DNA from: Duganella zoogloeoides
GTDB taxonomy: Bacteria > Pseudomonadota > Gammaproteobacteria > Burkholderiales > Burkholderiaceae_D
DNA length: 64,000 nucleotides
Reading direction: 5' to 3'
NCBI RefSeq assembly: GCF_034479515.1
Contig: NZ_CP140152.1
Location: forward strand, 5,704,001-5,768,000
The position numbers and the translations under genes were made by a program. The notes beneath the pieces are model-generated. The model ran no database searches and was not told the origin of the DNA. It saw nothing but the letters and a program-made list of their open reading frames with translations. The stretch's first letter is position 1; the number at the start of each line of letters is the position of its first letter. This document shows positions 1 through 9,445 of the stretch, one piece after another.

Positions 1-741
1 GGCCTTGCCCTGGTTGGCCACTGCCGCTTGCGCTGCCGCGATGGCGTCGGCGTCGCCGAGGTAGTAGTGGCGGATCGGTTTCAGGTCGGCGTCCAGTTCA
101 TACACGAGCGGCTGGCCGTTCGGGATGTTGAGGCCGACGATGTCGTTGTCGCTGATGCCGTCGAGCATCTTAATCAGTGCGCGCAAGCTGTTGCCGTGGG
201 CCGAGATGATGATTTTTTTGCCGGCGCGGATGGCCGGGGCGATGTCCTCGTCCCACACCGGTACCACGCGGGCCACGGTGTCTTTCAGGCATTCGGTCAG
301 CGGAATCTGTTCTTTCGACAGGCCGGCGTAGCGCGGGTCGTTGTACGAGACGCGGTCGTCGGAGACTTCGAGCGCTGGTGGCGGCGTGTCGTAGCTGCGG
401 CGCCAGACCAGCACTTGCTCGTCGCCGTACTTGGCGGCGGTTTCGCCCTTGTCCAGGCCTTGCAGGGCGCCGTAGTGACGCTCATTGAGGCGCCAGTCGT
501 TCTTGATCGGCACATACATCATGTCCATTTCGTCCAGCGCCAGCCACAGCGTGCGCACGGCGCGCTTCAGTACCGAGGTGTACGCCAGGTCGAAGGTAAA
601 GCCCGACTCCTTGAGCACTTTGCCGGCGGCCTTGGCTTCGTTGATGCCTTTTTCGGTCAGATCGACGTCGGTCCAGCCGGTAAAGCGGTTCGACAAGTTC
701 CAGGTGGATTCGCCATGGCGCATGAATACGATTTTGTACAT
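1..741 (-). CDS. gpmA: 2,3-bisphosphoglycerate-dependent phosphoglycerate mutase (3' end cut by window)
   Basis: Interconverts 3- and 2-phosphoglycerate in glycolysis and gluconeogenesis in the cytosol. The reverse strand from 741 reads [15 protein letters not shown], with the phospho-histidine motif RHGE at residues 8-11. Later come the ERHYG segment and the SAHGNSLRA motif that carries the second active-site histidine. The 247 codons present end in NQGKA, which matches the usual family end (about 248-250 aa), so only the last codon or so and the stop are missing. It is divergent from the rhodanese gene; the 86-bp gap must hold both promoters. The gene order gpmA / rhodanese-grxC-secB-gpsA is familiar in betaproteobacteria. 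Confidence 0.97.
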   Translation of the reverse strand, partial: MYKIVFMRHGESTWNLSNRFTGWTDVDLTEKGINEAKAAGKVLKESGFTFDLAYTSVLKRAVRTLWLALDEMDMMYVPIKNDWRLNERHYGALQGLDKGETAAKYGDEQVLVWRRSYDTPPPALEVSDDRVSYNDPRYAGLSKEQIPLTECLKDTVARVVPVWDEDIAPAIRAGKKIIISAHGNSLRALIKMLDGISDNDIVGLNIPNGQPLVYELDADLKPIRHYYLGDADAIAAAQAAVANQGKA

Positions 742-791
742 GTGAATAATCTTCAAAGAAAGGTGAGTAAGAACGATCGCTGCTTCTATTT

Positions 792-797
792 TATAAT
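792..797 (+). promoter_or_regulatory. -10 element, promoter of the rhodanese-grxC genes
   Basis: A perfect TATAAT lies 30 bases upstream of the GTG start at 828. No good -35 hexamer is visible 17 bases upstream, so the assignment rests on the -10 alone. Confidence 0.4.
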
Positions 798-827
798 GCG
801 CGGATTCATTTAAACCATTGGAACCCT

Positions 828-1286
828 GTGAAATTCTTCATTGACAATATTTTCCTGATCGCCGTGGTGCTCGTTTCCGGCGGCGCCCTGCTGTTCCCGA
901 TGCTGACCCAGCGCGGCAAGCGCGCCAACCCGGCCGACGTGACGCTCTTGATTAATCGCAGCAAGGCCACCATTGTAGATGTACGCGAGGCGAAAGACTT
1001 CGCGCTCGGCCACCTGCCGGACGCGAAGAACATCCCGTTTGCCGAATTCGACCAGCGCATCGGCGAACTGGACAAGTTCAAAAGCCGTACCATGGTCGTT
1101 GTGTGCCAGACTGGCGGCATGCGCGCGTCCACCGCCGCCAGCAAGCTCACCAAGGCCGGTTTCACCGCCGTGGTGACCCTCGATGGCGGTATTGCCGCGT
1201 GGAAAAAAGCCAACCTGCCGCTGGCAAAGCCCGCACAGGCCAAGCCATCGCTGGCGAAAACGCCGGCGAAACCGCAAGCCAAATAA
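828..1286 (+). CDS. Membrane-anchored rhodanese-like protein
   Basis: A single-domain rhodanese of 152 aa. Residues 5-25 form one hydrophobic segment (an N-terminal anchor or uncleaved signal), followed by a rhodanese fold ([20 protein letters not shown]). The active-site loop CQTGGMR contains the sulfur-carrying cysteine, and the tail is rich in Ala, Lys and Pro. It probably handles persulfide sulfur at the membrane; the substrate is unknown. The start is GTG at 828, since no ATG is available upstream in frame. It lies 12 bases before grxC and is probably cotranscribed with it. Confidence 0.88.
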   Translation: MKFFIDNIFLIAVVLVSGGALLFPMLTQRGKRANPADVTLLINRSKATIVDVREAKDFALGHLPDAKNIPFAEFDQRIGELDKFKSRTMVVVCQTGGMRASTAASKLTKAGFTAVVTLDGGIAAWKKANLPLAKPAQAKPSLAKTPAKPQAK

Positions 1287-1298
1287 CTGGAAGGAAGC

Positions 1299-1562
1299 AT
1301 GATGACTGCCGAAGTGACGATGTACACCACCGCCGTATGCCCCTATTGCATCCGCGCCGAACGGTTGCTGGAAGCGAAGGGCGTGACCGACCTGAAAAAA
1401 GTCCGCGTGGACCTCGATCCGCAGCAACGCATGCTGATGATGGAAAAAACCGGCCGCCGCACCGTGCCGCAGATTTACATCGGCGACACCCACGTCGGCG
1501 GCTTCGACGACCTGTATGCACTGGACCAGGCCGGCAAACTGACGCCCCTGCTCAACGGCTGA
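1299..1562 (+). CDS. grxC: Glutaredoxin 3
   Basis: A cytosolic dithiol glutaredoxin that reduces disulfides using glutathione. Its 87 aa match the family length. The active site CPYC is at residues 14-17, and TVPQIYIGDTHVGGFDDL contains the cis-Pro (TVP) and the GG glutathione-binding signature. A GGAAGGAAG ribosome site lies just before two consecutive ATG codons (1299 and 1302); either could be used. The position between a rhodanese gene and secB is common in this group. Confidence 0.95.
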   Translation: MMTAEVTMYTTAVCPYCIRAERLLEAKGVTDLKKVRVDLDPQQRMLMMEKTGRRTVPQIYIGDTHVGGFDDLYALDQAGKLTPLLNG

Positions 1563-1614
1563 TTGAACTTTTCAGTCAACTGCGAGACCAAATACAACGC
1601 CGGGCCAGAAAGTC

Positions 1615-1642
1615 TTGGTTGCGATGATGGTTTTGATACAAT
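1615..1642 (+). promoter_or_regulatory. Probable secB promoter
   Basis: TTGGTT (1615-1620) and TACAAT (1637-1642) are separated by 16 bases in the 178-bp gap between grxC and secB. The -35 is a weak match. Transcripts would start near 1650, leaving a leader of about 90 bases. Confidence 0.4.
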
Positions 1643-1697
1643 TGCCTTCGCGTTGATTTGAGCTGTAGCATTGCCCATACCAAGCACAACTTATATT

Positions 1698-1715
1698 GAA
1701 CGGCTACGGCCGTTC
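1698..1715 (+). terminator. Hairpin in the secB leader
   Basis: GAACGGC (1698-1704) pairs exactly with GCCGTTC (1709-1715) around a TACG loop, followed by TTGTT. It could end grxC transcripts or be a leader structure of secB. The U-run is poor, so terminator function is uncertain. Confidence 0.3.
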
Positions 1716-1740
1716 TTGTTCACCATAACGAAAGCGCTCC

Positions 1741-2220
1741 ATGTCTGAAGAAAATCTGCAACCAGTATTCCAAATCCAACGCGTCTACCTGAAAGACATG
1801 TCGCTGGAACAACCGAACTCGCCAGCTATCTTCCTGGAGCAGGAAGCGCCAAGCATCGAAGTCGCCCTGGACGTCGGCGCCGAGCCACTGGCCGAAGGCA
1901 TCTTCGAATCGACCGTGACCATCACCGTGACCGCCAAGGTCAACGACAAGGTCGCTTTCCTGGTCGAAGGCAAGCAAGCCGGTATCTTCGAAGCCCGTAA
2001 CATTCCAGCCGACCAGCTGGACCCGCTGCTGGGCATCGGTTGCCCGAACATCGTGTATCCATACCTGCGCGCCAACATCGCCGACGTGATCACCCGTGCC
2101 GGCTTCCCGCCAGTGCACCTGGCCGAGATCAACTTCGAAGTGTTCTACCAGCAGCGCCTGCAAGCCGTGGCTGAAGCCGCCGCTGCCGCACCAGCTGCCG
2201 ATGGCACCACCACGCACTAA
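1741..2220 (+). CDS. secB: Protein-export chaperone SecB
   Basis: A cytosolic homotetrameric chaperone that keeps preproteins unfolded and hands them to SecA. Its 159 aa are close to the usual 150-165. Recognisable segments are [19 protein letters not shown] near the N-terminus, the acidic stretch [15 protein letters not shown], and the conserved [29 protein letters not shown]. The Ala-rich tail is variable in the family. Confidence 0.97.
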   Translation: MSEENLQPVFQIQRVYLKDMSLEQPNSPAIFLEQEAPSIEVALDVGAEPLAEGIFESTVTITVTAKVNDKVAFLVEGKQAGIFEARNIPADQLDPLLGIGCPNIVYPYLRANIADVITRAGFPPVHLAEINFEVFYQQRLQAVAEAAAAAPAADGTTTH

Positions 2221-2283
2221 GCAATTCGTAGCATCCGCCGCCGGCGACTCTGCCGGCGGCTGTTTCACCAGACAAGGTTTGCA

Positions 2284-2727
2284 ATGACATTTCCCCGTTT
2301 GATCGCCGCCCTGGCCATGACGCTGGCCGCTGCCGCCGGCCAGGCATACGACTTCAAAACGGTGGGCGCCGCGCCTGCGGTGCTGTACGACGCGCCTTCC
2401 ACCAAGGGTGGCAAACTGTTCGTGGTGCCTCGCGGCGCCCCGCTCGAAGTCGTGCTCACCTATGGCGAATGGATCAAGGTCCGCGATATCAACGGCGACA
2501 TGGCCTGGACCGAAGCGCGCAGCCTCACCGGCAAGCGCAACGTCATCGTGCGCGCCGCCAACCTCAAAGTACGCAGCACCCCGGACGACGCCGCCACTGC
2601 GGCCTTTATCGCCGACAAGGGCGTGCTGCTCGAAGTGCTGGACACCGCCGCCGGCGGCTGGCTCAAGGTCCGCCATAAAGACGGCGTGACCGGCTACGTC
2701 AAGAACGCCGATATCTGGGGCGTATGA
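2284..2727 (+). CDS. Exported SH3-domain protein
   Basis: 147 aa. A signal peptide of about 22 residues ([21 protein letters not shown]) precedes two bacterial SH3-like repeats, at about 25-85 ([37 protein letters not shown]) and 86-147 ([37 protein letters not shown]). It resembles the SH3_4/DUF1058 proteins found beside gpsA; an envelope, peptidoglycan-related role is only inferred. Its stop overlaps the gpsA start by 4 bases, so the two are probably translationally coupled. Confidence 0.88.
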   Translation: MTFPRLIAALAMTLAAAAGQAYDFKTVGAAPAVLYDAPSTKGGKLFVVPRGAPLEVVLTYGEWIKVRDINGDMAWTEARSLTGKRNVIVRAANLKVRSTPDDAATAAFIADKGVLLEVLDTAAGGWLKVRHKDGVTGYVKNADIWGV

Positions 2728-3764
2728 TTCCCGCTCAACAAACCGCAGTAGCCGGCACCCGCAAGGTTACCGTGCTGGGCGCTGGCGCCTGGGGCACGGC
2801 TGTCGCCATGGCACTGGCCCAGCGCCACGACGTGCTGCTGTGGGGCCGCAATGCCGCCGCCCTGCACGCCATGGGCGAAGCGCGCGAGAACACCGATTAC
2901 CTGCCCGGCCACCCGTTTCCCGAACGCCTGCACGTGGCAGCCGATTTCGAGGCGGCGCTGGCCCACCCGGCTGGCCCCGACGGCCTGCTGATCGCGGCCT
3001 GCCCGGTGGCCGGCTTGCGGCCGTTATTGAAACAACTGAAACCCCACAACATCGCCCACGTGGTATGGCTGTGCAAGGGGTTCGAATACGACACCGGCCT
3101 GCTGCCGCACCAGATCGTGCGCGAAGAGCTTGGCGACGGTGTCGCTGGCGGCGCCCTGTCCGGCCCATCGTTCGCGCAGGAAGTGGCGCGCGGCCTGCCG
3201 TGCGCGCTGACCATCGCGTCTACCTCGAGCCAGCTGCGCGACAGCGTGGTGGCTGCCGTCCATGGAGGCAACGTGCGCGTCTATTCAAGCGCAGACCTGG
3301 TCGGCGTGGAAGTGGGTGGTGCAGTCAAAAATGTGCTGGCGATTGCCACCGGCGTGGCCGACGGCCTGGGCCTGGGCCTGAATGCCCGCGCCGCGCTGAT
3401 CACGCGCGGCCTGGCCGAAATTACGCGCCTGGGCACCGCGCTGGGCGGCCAGGCCGAGACCTTCATGGGCTTAACCGGCATGGGCGACCTGATTCTGACC
3501 TGCACCGGCGACCTGTCGCGCAACCGCCGCGTCGGCCTGGCGCTGTCGCAGGGCAAAGCCCTGGACACCATCGTCCAGGAACTGGGCCACGTGGCCGAAG
3601 GCGTGCCGTGCGCCAAGGCCGTGCGCGAACTGGCGGCACGCATCGGCGTCGAGATGCCGATCACCAACGCGGTAGCCGGCGTGCTGTTCGACGGCGACCT
3701 GCCGCAGGCGATGGTGCTGCGCCTGCTGGCGCGCGATCCGCGCGACGAAAAAGTGCTGCGCTAG
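2724..3764 (+). CDS. gpsA: Glycerol-3-phosphate dehydrogenase [NAD(P)+]
   Basis: Reduces dihydroxyacetone phosphate to sn-glycerol-3-phosphate for phospholipid synthesis. Its 346 aa begin with the nucleotide-binding loop [12 protein letters not shown] (about residues 16-27). The family signatures [42 protein letters not shown] (catalytic Lys region) and [14 protein letters not shown] are all present. The start ATG at 2724 overlaps the stop of the SH3 gene (ATGA). The first ten residues are a short variable extension. Confidence 0.96.
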   Translation: MIPAQQTAVAGTRKVTVLGAGAWGTAVAMALAQRHDVLLWGRNAAALHAMGEARENTDYLPGHPFPERLHVAADFEAALAHPAGPDGLLIAACPVAGLRPLLKQLKPHNIAHVVWLCKGFEYDTGLLPHQIVREELGDGVAGGALSGPSFAQEVARGLPCALTIASTSSQLRDSVVAAVHGGNVRVYSSADLVGVEVGGAVKNVLAIATGVADGLGLGLNARAALITRGLAEITRLGTALGGQAETFMGLTGMGDLILTCTGDLSRNRRVGLALSQGKALDTIVQELGHVAEGVPCAKAVRELAARIGVEMPITNAVAGVLFDGDLPQAMVLRLLARDPRDEKVLR

Positions 3765-3780
3765 GCTTCGTTGAAGCCTG
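3764..3780. terminator. Hairpin between convergent gpsA and DUF2461 gene
   Basis: AGGCTTC (3764-3770), loop GTT, GAAGCCT (3774-3780): a perfect 7-bp stem overlapping the last base of gpsA and lying 6 bases from the convergent gene. It could terminate in both directions, but there is no clear T-run. Confidence 0.35.
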
Positions 3781-3786
3781 GCGTTA

Positions 3787-4476
3787 TCACTCCTCGACGA
3801 TCTCTTCCTTCGCGCCCCGCATCCATTCCACCAGCGGGAACGCATCCTTCAAGCCGCTCGCGATGATCGGCACCAGCAACTCCGGCTGGTTGAGCGGCAA
3901 ATCGATCTCGGTCCAGATGAAGAAACTTTTCAGCTTGATGTACTCGATGTGCTCGTGCGCCGGATCGAAGCCCTTGGGCGGACGCATCAGCTTGCCTTCG
4001 TCGCGGATATCGCCGAAGGTCAGCTTCAGTTTTTTATTCTTCAGCACCTTCTTGAAACCGGCCGCGTCATCGACCATGTGCTGGCGCAGCGCCTTCAAAC
4101 GCCCGGCCGGCGGCATGTACTCGCCGGCGCCGAACAGCATGCGGCCCGAGCCGTCGATCTGCATGTAGTAGGTGGGGCCGCCCGCCTTGCTGGGACGGCG
4201 CATGTCGTTGGGCGCCACCGCGGCCGAAAAGCGCGTTTTATACGGACTTTTATCGTGCGCAAAGCGCACGTCGCGGTTGATGCGGAACATCGCCTTCTTC
4301 GGGTTGCTGAACTTGACCGCCGGATCGAACTTGCCCAGTTCGGCAATCATCTCGGTGACCACTTGCAGGAATTCTTCGCGCAGGATGTCGTAGCGCGGCT
4401 TGTTCATCACGAACCAGGGACGGTTGTTGTTGTCCGCCAGTTCGCGCAAAAATTGCGTCAGATCGCGTAAATGCAT
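3787..4476 (-). CDS. DUF2461 family protein
   Basis: 229 aa, soluble, function unknown. The sequence fits the DUF2461/TIGR02453 family: an N-terminal LRDLTQFLRELADNNNRPWFVMNKPRYD, then FRINRDVRFAHDKSPYKTRFSAAV, and YYMQIDGSGRMLFGAGEYMPP, which are its hallmark blocks. No membrane segment or signal is seen. It lies 15 bases upstream of nothing transcribed with it on this strand except a possible readthrough from the protease gene, whose start is far away; it is convergent with gpsA. Confidence 0.85.
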   Translation of the reverse strand: MHLRDLTQFLRELADNNNRPWFVMNKPRYDILREEFLQVVTEMIAELGKFDPAVKFSNPKKAMFRINRDVRFAHDKSPYKTRFSAAVAPNDMRRPSKAGGPTYYMQIDGSGRMLFGAGEYMPPAGRLKALRQHMVDDAAGFKKVLKNKKLKLTFGDIRDEGKLMRPPKGFDPAHEHIEYIKLKSFFIWTEIDLPLNQPELLVPIIASGLKDAFPLVEWMRGAKEEIVEE

Positions 4477-4491
4477 GGGTGTGACTGAACC

Positions 4492-5643
4492 TTATTTGGG
4501 GGGCGGGCGCTTGCCGACGGTAACGTCGAGCGTGGTCTCGCGGCTCTTGCGCAGGACCTTCATTTTAGCTTTTTCCCCCGGAACCAGTTGGGCGATCTGG
4601 TTGAGCATGCCGGTGGTGTCGCTGACCGGCTTGTCGTCCACCGACAGCAGGATGTCGCCGGGCCGCACGCCGCCCTTGTAGGCGGGGCCGTTGCGCACGA
4701 CCCCGGCGATCATGGCGCCGTTCTGGCGCGGCAGGCTGAAGCTGCGCGCCAGTTCCGGCGTGATGTCCTGCGTTTCCACGCCGATCCAGCCGCGCACCAC
4801 GTGGCCCGACTTGATGATCGCTTCCATCACGGTTTTCGCCGTGCTCATCGGGATGGCAAAACCGATGCCCACCGAGCCGCCCGACTGCGAATAAATGGCC
4901 GAATTAATCCCCAGCAGGTTGCCGTGGGTATCGACCAGCGCGCCGCCCGAGTTGCCGAAATTGATCGCGGCATCGGTCTGGATGAAGTTCTCGAAATGGT
5001 TGATGTGCAGGTTGTTGCGGCCGAGCGCGGAAATGATGCCCATGGTCACGGTCTGGCCCACGCCGAACGGATTGCCGATGGCCAGCACCACGTCGCCCAC
5101 CTGCGCCTGTTCGGCCTGGCCCAGCACGATCACCGGCAACTTTTCCAGCTCGATCTTGATCACGGCCAGGTCGGTCTCGGGATCGGTGCCCACGACCTTG
5201 GCGGCAGCCTTGCGGCCATCGGCCAGCATCACCTCGATTTCGTCGGCCGCTTCCACCACGTGGTTGTTGGTCAGGATATAGCCTTCGGCCGAGACGATCA
5301 CGCCGGAACCAAGCGACGAATCCTCCTCGTCGCCTTCATCGCCGAAAAAGCGCTTGAAGAACGGGTCTTTCATCAACGGGTGCTTGCTGCGCTTGGGCCG
5401 CTTGCTGGTGACGATGTTGACCACGGCCGGCATGGCGCGCGCAGCAGCGTTGCGGTACGAGCCCCCCGCCAGCGCCGGGGGTTTCGACGGGCCGGCCTCG
5501 AGCATCGGCGCGGGCCGCTCGGCGCTGCCCATTTGCTGCAGGCGCACGGGCGCGGCGCGGTCGGTGACGACCGCCGTGTAGACAAAATACAGTGCCAGCG
5601 CGACGGTGACCGTTTGCGCAAACAACAACCAGAGTCGTCGCAT
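4492..5643 (-). CDS. DegS/HtrA-type membrane-anchored serine protease
   Basis: 383 aa. One N-terminal membrane anchor (residues about 5-24) is followed by a trypsin-like domain with the catalytic triad visible: H128 in TNNHVV, D158 in ETDLAVIKI and S232 in GNSGGALVD. One PDZ domain follows (about 285-375, GDILLSVDDKPVSDTTGMLNQIAQLVPG). An anchor plus a single PDZ is the DegS layout, so the periplasmic role is probably envelope-stress signalling or quality control rather than DegP-like bulk degradation. It lies 30 bases downstream of mscL in the same direction. No rseA/rseB is nearby, so the link to sigma-E is inference. Confidence 0.92.
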   Translation of the reverse strand: MRRLWLLFAQTVTVALALYFVYTAVVTDRAAPVRLQQMGSAERPAPMLEAGPSKPPALAGGSYRNAAARAMPAVVNIVTSKRPKRSKHPLMKDPFFKRFFGDEGDEEDSSLGSGVIVSAEGYILTNNHVVEAADEIEVMLADGRKAAAKVVGTDPETDLAVIKIELEKLPVIVLGQAEQAQVGDVVLAIGNPFGVGQTVTMGIISALGRNNLHINHFENFIQTDAAINFGNSGGALVDTHGNLLGINSAIYSQSGGSVGIGFAIPMSTAKTVMEAIIKSGHVVRGWIGVETQDITPELARSFSLPRQNGAMIAGVVRNGPAYKGGVRPGDILLSVDDKPVSDTTGMLNQIAQLVPGEKAKMKVLRKSRETTLDVTVGKRPPPK

Positions 5644-5672
5644 AATTCAACCCGCCACAGCGGGCGTCCTCG

Positions 5673-6119
5673 TTAATTCTTCGGTGAAGCGTTGCTGTTT
5701 TTCAGCGAATCGCGGATCTCGCGCAGCAGCACGATATCTTCCGGCGTGGCTGCCGGTGCAGCGGGCGCGGCCGGCTTTTCCAGGCGTTGGCGCGCACGGT
5801 TCATCAGGCGTACCATCTGGAAGATGATAAAGGCCAGGATGATAAAGTTGAGCAAGATGGTGATGAAGTTACCATAGGCGAACACGGCGCCCAGCTTCTT
5901 GGCTTCCTCCAGGGGCAGGCTGCTGGCCTGGCCGTTGAGGGGAATGTAGTAGCTGGCGAAGTCCAGGCCGCCGAACAGGATGCCGATCGGTGGCATGATG
6001 ATGTCCTTCACCAGCGAATCGACGATCTTGCCAAAGGCGCCACCGATGATCACACCGACCGCGAGATCGACCACGTTGCCCTTCATCGCGAATTCTTTGA
6101 ATTCTTTCATCATTGCCAT
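5673..6119 (-). CDS. mscL: Large-conductance mechanosensitive channel MscL
   Basis: Forms a homopentameric inner-membrane channel that opens under hypo-osmotic shock. Its 148 aa are typical. The N-terminal amphipathic helix [44 protein letters not shown] contains TM1, and [26 protein letters not shown] is TM2. The charged cytoplasmic helix [15 protein letters not shown] closes the protein. Downstream toward the protease, CCCGC/GCGGG (5651-5664) forms a small hairpin that might lower readthrough. Confidence 0.97.
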   Translation of the reverse strand: MAMMKEFKEFAMKGNVVDLAVGVIIGGAFGKIVDSLVKDIIMPPIGILFGGLDFASYYIPLNGQASSLPLEEAKKLGAVFAYGNFITILLNFIILAFIIFQMVRLMNRARQRLEKPAAPAAPAATPEDIVLLREIRDSLKNSNASPKN

Positions 6120-6326
6120 ATTCTTACCCCTCGACGTGTGGTCTTTTGTTTACAAAACTGCCCAAGGATCATACTATTTTTTCAATTGGATTCCAAACAC
6201 CCTTGCCGTTTGCACACATCGACAAGGAATTAGTTTAAGTTTGACCTATATCAATAAAATAAAAAACAGGGGACGATTCAATAGCGCACCGTTCGCGGAA
6301 AACTGGCGCAAATCGGCGGAAGGCGC

Positions 6327-6385
6327 TCAAAAGTTACTTTTGAGAAAGCTTTTACCGCCTTGTGGAACTCCCCTTCCCTTATAAT
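6327..6385 (+). promoter_or_regulatory. petABC promoter region with palindrome
   Basis: The 384-bp gap between mscL and petA (6120-6503) holds a perfect palindrome, TCAAAAGT-T-ACTTTTGA (6327-6343), then TATAAT at 6380-6385, about 119 bases before the petA ATG. The palindrome could be a regulator site; none is identified. No strong -35 is seen. The rest of the gap is AT-rich and must also hold the mscL promoter. Confidence 0.4.
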
Positions 6386-6503
6386 TTTTGAGGTTGCAAG
6401 AAGCACACATCGAGTGCTCGGGACTTGGTCGGTTCTCCGGAGCATAGGCGCTGCACGGCAGGCAGATTTTTGTTGGCACTTTAAGAAAAAGATTGGGGTA
6501 AGA

Positions 6504-7112
6504 ATGGGTAACGAAAAACAGATCGATTCCGGTCGCCGCAACCTGATCGTCGCGACGGGCGCGGCGGGGGGCGTGGTGGGGTTGGCGACAGCGGGGGCGC
6601 TGGTCTCCACCTTCCAGCCATCCGAACGGGCCAAGGCGGCGGGTGCGCCGGTCGAGGTCGATATTGCCGCCCTCAATCCGGGCGAAATGGTCACCGTCGA
6701 ATGGCGCGGCAAGCCGGTCTGGGTGCTCAAGCGCACGCCGGAAATGGTGGCCTCGCTCAAGAAAACCGATGGCAAGGTGGCCGATGCCGAATCGAAACGC
6801 AATCCCGACGAATACACGCCCGAGTACGCCCGCAACGAATGGCGCTCGCGCAAACCCGAAATCCTGGTCGCGGTCGGCATCTGTACCCACCTCGGCTGTT
6901 CACCGTCGTCCAAGTTCCAGCCCGGTCCGCAGCCTTCGCTGCCCGACGACTGGGAAGGCGGCTTCCTGTGTCCCTGCCACGGCTCCACCTTCGACATGGC
7001 TGGCCGCGTCTTCAAGAACAAGCCGGCGCCGGACAACCTGCAAGTGCCGCGCTATATGTTCCTCTCCGACACCAAGCTGGTGATCGGCAAAGACGAGAAA
7101 GGCGAGGCATAA
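6504..7112 (+). CDS. petA: Ubiquinol-cytochrome c reductase, Rieske iron-sulfur subunit
   Basis: The 2Fe-2S subunit of the bc1 complex in the inner membrane. 202 aa from the ATG at 6504, which is preceded by TTGGGGTAAGA. It opens with a Tat-like RRNLIVATGAAGG signal/anchor (residues 11-35). The cluster ligands are C127 and H129 (CTHLGC) and C156 and H159 (CPCHGS). A longer in-frame reading from 6360 is rejected because it places about 48 uncharacteristic residues before the Tat motif. First gene of a petABC operon; petB follows after 3 bases. Confidence 0.96.
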   Translation: MGNEKQIDSGRRNLIVATGAAGGVVGLATAGALVSTFQPSERAKAAGAPVEVDIAALNPGEMVTVEWRGKPVWVLKRTPEMVASLKKTDGKVADAESKRNPDEYTPEYARNEWRSRKPEILVAVGICTHLGCSPSSKFQPGPQPSLPDDWEGGFLCPCHGSTFDMAGRVFKNKPAPDNLQVPRYMFLSDTKLVIGKDEKGEA

Positions 7113-7115
7113 ACC

Positions 7116-8528
7116 ATGGCGGCGTTCAAAGAGACCAAGCTTCCGGCCGATGCTCCGGCCGCACAAAAAGCCCTCGGCTGGGTGGATGACCGTTTTCCGC
7201 TGACCAAGCTGTGGAACGACCAATGGGGCAAGTACTACGCCCCGAAAAACTTCAATTTCTGGTACATCTTCGGCTCGCTGGCCATGCTGGTGCTGGTGCT
7301 GCAGATCGTCACCGGCATCTTCCTGACCATGCACTACAAGCCGGACGCCACCCTGGCGTTCGCCTCGGTCGAGTACATCATGCGCGAAGTGCCGTGGGGC
7401 TGGCTGGTGCGCTATATGCACTCGACCGGCGCCTCCGCCTTCTTCATCATCATCTACCTGCACATGACGCGCGCGCTCCTGTACGGTTCGTACCGCAAGC
7501 CGCGTGAGCTGATCTGGCTGTTCGGCTTTGCCATCTTCCTGTGCCTGATGGCCGAGGCGTTCTTCGGCTACCTGCTGCCATGGGGCCAAATGTCGTACTG
7601 GGGCGCGCAGGTGATCGTCAACCTGTTTGGCGCCATTCCCGTGATCGGTCCCGACCTGTCGCTGTGGATCCGGGGCGACTACGTGGTGTCCGACGCCACC
7701 CTGAACCGCTTCTTCGCCTTCCACGTGATCGCCATTCCACTGGTATTGCTGGGCCTGGTAGCAGCCCACCTGATCGCCCTGCACGAAGTGGGTTCGAGCA
7801 ACCCGGACGGCATCGAAGTGAAGGAAAACCTGGGCCCGGACGGCCACCCGCTCGATTCCATCCCGTCGCACCCTTACTACACCGTGCACGACCTGTTCGG
7901 CGTGTCGGTGTTCCTGCTGATCTTCAGCTGCGTGGTGTTCTTCGCGCCGGAAATGGGCGGCTACTTCCTCGAGTACAACAACTTCCTGCCCGGCGACTCG
8001 CTGAAAACTCCGCTGCACATCGCCCCGACCTGGTACTTCACGCCGTTCTACTCGGTGCTGCGCGCCACCACGGCCGACTTCATGTGGGTGCTGATGTGCT
8101 TTGTGGCCGCCTACACCGTGTTCATCTGGCTCAAGTCGCGCCTGGCGCGCACTACCAAGATCATCATCGCCGTAGTCGCCCTGCTGGCCATTATCGGCAT
8201 GTTGCCGCAGGTGCTCGACGCCAAGTTCTGGGGCGTGGTGTTCTTCGGCGGCTCGGTGGTGATCCTGGCCTTCATGCCGTGGCTCGACCATTCGCCGGTG
8301 AAGTCGATCCGCTACCGTCCGAGCTGGCACAAGTATGTGTACGCGGTGTTCTTCATCTCGTTCATCATCCTGGGCATCCTCGGCACGCTGGCGCCGACCG
8401 ACCTGTTCACCATCATTTCGCAAGTGTGCACCCTGTTGTACTTCAGCTTTTTCCTGTTCATGCCGTGGTGGAGCACGATGGGCACGTTCAAGAAAGTGCC
8501 CGACCGCGTGGTTTTCCATCCGCACTGA
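7116..8528 (+). CDS. petB: Ubiquinol-cytochrome c reductase, cytochrome b subunit
   Basis: A multi-spanning quinol-oxidising subunit with two b haems. 470 aa, with haem-ligand histidines in VRYMHSTGASAFF and IYLHMTRALLYGSYR (helix B) and in FFAFHVIAIP and AAHLIALHEVGSSNPDG (helix D). The Qo region GYLLPWGQMSYWGAQV and the APTWYFTPFYSVLRA segment, in place of PEWY, are seen. At least eight hydrophobic spans are evident. Directly follows petA. Confidence 0.97.
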   Translation: MAAFKETKLPADAPAAQKALGWVDDRFPLTKLWNDQWGKYYAPKNFNFWYIFGSLAMLVLVLQIVTGIFLTMHYKPDATLAFASVEYIMREVPWGWLVRYMHSTGASAFFIIIYLHMTRALLYGSYRKPRELIWLFGFAIFLCLMAEAFFGYLLPWGQMSYWGAQVIVNLFGAIPVIGPDLSLWIRGDYVVSDATLNRFFAFHVIAIPLVLLGLVAAHLIALHEVGSSNPDGIEVKENLGPDGHPLDSIPSHPYYTVHDLFGVSVFLLIFSCVVFFAPEMGGYFLEYNNFLPGDSLKTPLHIAPTWYFTPFYSVLRATTADFMWVLMCFVAAYTVFIWLKSRLARTTKIIIAVVALLAIIGMLPQVLDAKFWGVVFFGGSVVILAFMPWLDHSPVKSIRYRPSWHKYVYAVFFISFIILGILGTLAPTDLFTIISQVCTLLYFSFFLFMPWWSTMGTFKKVPDRVVFHPH

Positions 8529-8560
8529 GCCGCTGAATTTCCGTACATAAAGGACTAGAC

Positions 8561-9325
8561 ATGAATTTTGCGAAGAAACTGCTGGCCGCGCTGGCCCTGG
8601 TGCCGGCGCTGGTACTGGCAAATGAAGCCGGTTTCCCTTACGATAAGGCCCCTGACCGTTCGAATAACATGGCCGCACTGCAACATGGTGCAAAATTATT
8701 CGTCAATTACTGCCTGAACTGTCACAATGCGTCCTCGATGCGGTACAACCGCCTCAAGGACCTGGGACTGACCGACGCACAAATCCGCGATAACCTGTTG
8801 TTTACTGCGGATAAAGTGGGCGCGATGATGACCACGAGCATGAATCCGAAGGATGCCAAGACCTGGTTTGGCGCGGTACCGCCGGATTTGTCGGTGATCG
8901 CGCGGGCCAAGGCGTCGGGTTCGGGCAGCGGATCGGATTATCTGTACACGTACCTGCGCACGTTCTACAAGGACGATAACCGCCCGAACGGCTGGAACAA
9001 CCGGGTGCTGGAAAACGCCGCGATGCCGCATGTATTATGGGAATTGCAAGGCGTACAGAAGATCAAGACGAAGGATGTGCCTGATCCGCACGAGCATGGC
9101 AAGACGATCCACCAGTTCGACGGGTTCGAACAAGTCGCGCCGGGCACCATGAGTAAGTTAGAATTCGATAACGCGGTGGCCGACCTGGTGGGCTACATGC
9201 AATGGATGGCGGAACCTGCGGCGCAGACCCGCAAGAAACTGGGCGTGGTGGTGGTCTTGTTCCTGTCCCTGTTTGTCTTGCTGGCGTGGCGTTTGAACGC
9301 GTCGTACTGGAAAGAAGTGAAATAA
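8561..9325 (+). CDS. petC: Cytochrome c1 subunit of bc1 complex
   Basis: A periplasmic haem c subunit that passes electrons from the Rieske centre to cytochrome c. 254 aa: a signal peptide ending near LVLANEAG (about residue 20), the haem motif CLNCH (C51, C54, H55), and a C-terminal anchor helix (about 227-247, LGVVVVLFLSLFVLLAW) ending in basic residues. It lies 32 bases after petB and ends in front of a good terminator. Confidence 0.97.
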   Translation: MNFAKKLLAALALVPALVLANEAGFPYDKAPDRSNNMAALQHGAKLFVNYCLNCHNASSMRYNRLKDLGLTDAQIRDNLLFTADKVGAMMTTSMNPKDAKTWFGAVPPDLSVIARAKASGSGSGSDYLYTYLRTFYKDDNRPNGWNNRVLENAAMPHVLWELQGVQKIKTKDVPDPHEHGKTIHQFDGFEQVAPGTMSKLEFDNAVADLVGYMQWMAEPAAQTRKKLGVVVVLFLSLFVLLAWRLNASYWKEVK

Positions 9326-9330
9326 TCGAG

Positions 9331-9362
9331 AGCGCCGAAACAGATTTTCGGCGCTTGTTTTT
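9331..9362 (+). terminator. Rho-independent terminator of petABC
   Basis: AGCGCCGAAA (9331-9340) pairs with TTTCGGCGCT (9346-9355) around CAGAT, followed by TGTTTTTG. It starts 5 bases after the petC stop. Confidence 0.85.
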
Positions 9363-9445
9363 GCGATGCCCGCCTGAGCGGGCAATCGGTTCTGGGGTGA
9401 TCCGTTCGACGGCTCGCCCCCTTTGTTTCTAAGGAACTATAACAA

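Noticed and set aside
2840..4168. Long Arg-rich reading frame across gpsA and the next gene
   Set aside because: It is the shadow of gpsA in another frame: composition is Arg/Pro/Gly-rich with no family resemblance, caused by high GC.
6900..8693. 597-codon reverse frame across petABC
   Set aside because: Antisense to well-recognised petA-petB-petC with no domain; GC-driven open frame.
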